Source: Bacteroidia bacterium
GTDB taxonomy: Bacteria > Bacteroidota > Bacteroidia > JADZBD01
Assembly: GCA_020852255.1 (NCBI GenBank)
Contig: JADZBD010000001.1
Span: forward strand, 1-64,000
Length of the DNA stretch: 64,000 nucleotides
Direction: 5' to 3'
Position numbers and translations under genes: made by a program. The notes under the pieces were generated by a model. That model worked only from the letters and a program-made list of their open reading frames with translations, was not told the origin of the DNA and made no database searches. Below, piece after piece: positions 61,971 to 64,000 of the stretch (its first letter is position 1; each line of letters opens with the position of its first letter).

Positions 61971-64000
61971 TCAATTCTTGTACTTGATCTCGATCTTGGT
62001 CTCACCTACTACCTTGAACGTTGTGCGACGGTTCTTCTGGTGGGCTGCCTCCTTCTCCTTCGTCGTCTTTAATGCATTGATGAACTTTTGACTGTGCGTA
62101 ACTACCGTGCCGTCCTTCTCCGTATACGACCATGGTACCGTTTCTCCATATCCCTCTGAGGTTAACCGCTTCGGATCAATGCCCTTCGTAATAAGATACT
62201 CCACTACACTCTTCGCACGACGCTTCGAAAGATCCAGGTTGTAGGAGTCTGATCCCCTCGTGTCTGTGTGAGCACTGATCTGAATGCTTACGTGCTCGTT
62301 CAGCGTAAGAAAATCTGCCAACGTGTCCAAAATCTGCTTCGAACGGGGCCGCAGCGTCGCCTTGTCAAAGTCGTATTCAATGCCCTCAATCACAATCTCA
62401 CCACCGGGTATCGGTGTAAGGTAAAAATCCTGAATGAAACTTTCGCTCTCTGTCTTGTCCTTCGTAGTCACTGAAGCGGCGTCGCTGAAAAACTTGTTCT
62501 TCTGTGCCTTTATAAACCATTCGGCATCCTCCGGAAGCGGAGTCTCGTAATATCCTTTGTCATCGGTAATGAACATCATCGGCTCCCTGTTGAATCCCAC
62601 ATCCTTAAAAGATACCAGAGCGTTCGGAATTACCTCGTTCGTCTCTGAATTATAAACCACCCCGCTTATGCTGAAAATCGGCGGATTCTTCACCACCTCG
62701 TAAACTTTGTAACAATAGGTCGGCTCCGGACCGCATCCTACACACTGCTCACGGTCACTTGAGAAATACGCCGTCTTCTGATCGTTCAGAATAACAAAAT
62801 ACGCATCGTCTTTGCTCGAATTAACAGGGCCTTTCATATTCACAGGCTGCCCCCATACGGTGTCCGTTTCCGTAGCGTATGTTTTGAAAATATCCAAGCC
62901 CCCGAAACCCATGTGCCCGTCTGATGAAAAGTACAATGTGGTGGTTTTGCTGCTGTAAAAAGGACTTACTTCGTTCTCTGAACTGTTAATATTGCTCCCC
63001 AGGTTCACCGGGGTGCCGGGGTTGCCGTTCTCATCGAGCGAACAATACCAAATATCCATTTTACCTTTTCCGCCCGGACGATCTGATGCAAAATAGATCT
63101 TATCCTCCTCAAAATTCAGTGAAGGGTTCATGGAACGGTATCCGTCTACGTTTACTCCGGGCAGCTTCATGGGCTGAAGCCACTTGCCGTTCATGTACCT
63201 GGCCAGGTAAATATGACACTCCTTCGGATCCGCCGGATTCCAACGGGTGAAAAACAACATGTCCTTATTCACTGACAAATACGGCGATCCTTCATGCATA
63301 CCCGTGTTAACATTCCCTTCCAGCAGCATCGGTGCTGTCCAGCTCTGTCCGTTCTTCGTGATCGTAAAGATGTCGCAGAGGTAAAACGGATCCTCCTGCT
63401 CTTCTTTATCCTCAGTGTTCGTCACTTTCCCGTCCTTCCGGGCCGAGGTAATCAGCATCTCCACATTCATCTCTGCAAAAGCAGTGGCAAAGGTGGCGCT
63501 GGCTTTCGGTGAGTTCACTGTAGTGTCCATTAAGGATATCACGGTGTTCTTCTTTGTGCTGTTACTGTCCATCGCAAAATAACAACTCAGCGCTCCCGCA
63601 CTCGCCCGCTTGTATTGATAACTGCCTTTCAGGAGTGAATCCGCTGTAATAGACTCGAATATCTGCAGCGCGTCGTGATACTTTTTGTTCGTCATCAGTA
63701 TCATCCCGAACCACATCTTATCCTCCGGATACCGCTTTTCGTCAATTTTCAATGATTTACGGTACCATATCTCCGCCTTATCGTAATTACGGATCAACCG
63801 GTAACACTCTGCCACCCGGTGTACTACATAATCATAACCAATTCGCTGGGTGATGTTCTTCACCACGCTGGTATCTTCCTGCATCACTTTGGAAGTGTCT
63901 GTTCCTGTGGAATCCAGAGGGGGTACAAATGTGCGTATGTCGTACGGAAATAAATAATCTCTTGAATGCATCGTGCCCGGCTCTATCACCCGCTGGTAAT
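61971..64000 (-). CDS. PD40 propeller/OmpA-domain protein with PorE-like architecture (5' end off the window)
   Basis: The frame is open to base 64000 and the visible N-terminus has no signal peptide, so the gene continues beyond the right edge. Visible order: TPR-like helices (RVAECYRLIRNYDKAEIWYRKSLKID, HDALQIFESIT), a PD40/WD40-like propeller (YLSVNKDMLFFTRWN, FASDRPGGKGKMDIWYCSLDENG, YFSSDGHMGFGGLDIF, AYFSSDRE), a carboxypeptidase-regulatory-like domain (ISGVVYNSETNEVIPNALVSFKD) and a C-terminal OmpA domain (IEYDFDKATLRPRSKQILDTL, ISAHTDTRGSDSYNLDLSKRRA) that should bind peptidoglycan. TPR, propeller, CRD and OmpA in this order is the layout of PorE of T9SS, but Bacteroidota carry several paralogues, so the assignment is tentative. 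Confidence 0.9.
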   Translation of the reverse strand, partial: YQRVIEPGTMHSRDYLFPYDIRTFVPPLDSTGTDTSKVMQEDTSVVKNITQRIGYDYVVHRVAECYRLIRNYDKAEIWYRKSLKIDEKRYPEDKMWFGMILMTNKKYHDALQIFESITADSLLKGSYQYKRASAGALSCYFAMDSNSTKKNTVISLMDTTVNSPKASATFATAFAEMNVEMLITSARKDGKVTNTEDKEEQEDPFYLCDIFTITKNGQSWTAPMLLEGNVNTGMHEGSPYLSVNKDMLFFTRWNPADPKECHIYLARYMNGKWLQPMKLPGVNVDGYRSMNPSLNFEEDKIYFASDRPGGKGKMDIWYCSLDENGNPGTPVNLGSNINSSENEVSPFYSSKTTTLYFSSDGHMGFGGLDIFKTYATETDTVWGQPVNMKGPVNSSKDDAYFVILNDQKTAYFSSDREQCVGCGPEPTYCYKVYEVVKNPPIFSISGVVYNSETNEVIPNALVSFKDVGFNREPMMFITDDKGYYETPLPEDAEWFIKAQKNKFFSDAASVTTKDKTESESFIQDFYLTPIPGGEIVIEGIEYDFDKATLRPRSKQILDTLADFLTLNEHVSIQISAHTDTRGSDSYNLDLSKRRAKSVVEYLITKGIDPKRLTSEGYGETVPWSYTEKDGTVVTHSQKFINALKTTKEKEAAHQKNRRTTFKVVGETKIEIKYKN

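Noticed and set aside
1-64000. tRNA, rRNA, riboswitch, transposase or phage genes
   Set aside because: Reading both strands I found no cloverleaf-like gene, ribosomal RNA stretch, IS ends or recombinase; a dedicated search with a covariance model would be decisive.

Overview
The window reads as a chromosomal segment of a member of the Bacteroidota, probably near the Flavobacteriales/Chitinophagales/Cytophagales; I cannot place it more finely from sequence alone. The evidence is an alternative complex III (ACIII) respiratory operon of the Bacteroidota type, several secreted proteins with type IX secretion (T9SS) C-terminal sorting domains and SprB-type repeats, a DUF4175 protein, and many promoters carrying the Bacteroidota -7 box TAnnTTTG. 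Genes are densely packed on both strands. I see no tRNA, rRNA, CRISPR array, insertion sequence, prophage or plasmid feature, and no frameshifted gene.

Layout. 1-332: 5' end of a T9SS-type surface protein running off the left edge. 460-1500: rlmN. 1556-13350 (minus): actABCDEF, then an unlisted 33-codon membrane ORF, then coxB and coxA, forming a quinol:cytochrome c oxidoreductase plus A1-type heme-copper oxidase. 13828-19268: SPOR protein, EamA transporter, dCMP deaminase, S41 peptidase, small lipoprotein, Mn-type superoxide dismutase, a beta-barrel protein and a TM2 protein. 19282-22722: divergent L,D-transpeptidase and recJ. 22774-28109: a very large YwqK/MORN-repeat secreted protein translationally coupled to a second secreted protein. 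28121-30136: diheme cytochrome c and an O-methyltransferase-like gene. 30218-34474: ybeY, an RsbW-like ATPase and a 1113-residue DUF4175 coiled-coil membrane protein.

34708-49965: a PKD-domain T9SS protein, gpsA-lysS, a LacI-type regulator, a 36-residue membrane ORF, phosphoglucose/phosphomannose isomerase, lipB, a serine hydrolase, a methyltransferase, a FtsX-type permease, uncharacterised secreted proteins, queG-ruvB and a seven-blade SBBP propeller protein. 50005-55467: three secreted-protein genes with no function I recognise (barrel-like, FN3-like, and a 968-residue protein). 55553-59788: two tandem SprB-repeat T9SS type B proteins. 59975-61762: lepA. 61971-64000: a PD40/OmpA protein with the architecture of PorE, cut by the right edge.

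Two themes link the genes. One is respiration: ACIII feeds electrons from menaquinol through c-type hemes to the aa3-type oxidase. The other is the cell envelope: T9SS cargo, an OmpA/PorE-like anchor, an L,D-transpeptidase, a SPOR protein, lipoproteins and barrel proteins. The best candidates for something undescribed are the 33-residue ORF inside the ACIII-oxidase operon, the YwqK-repeat pair at 22774-28109, and the three-gene secreted cluster at 50005-55467. Several -7 boxes sit only 3-7 bases before start codons, which suggests leaderless messages.
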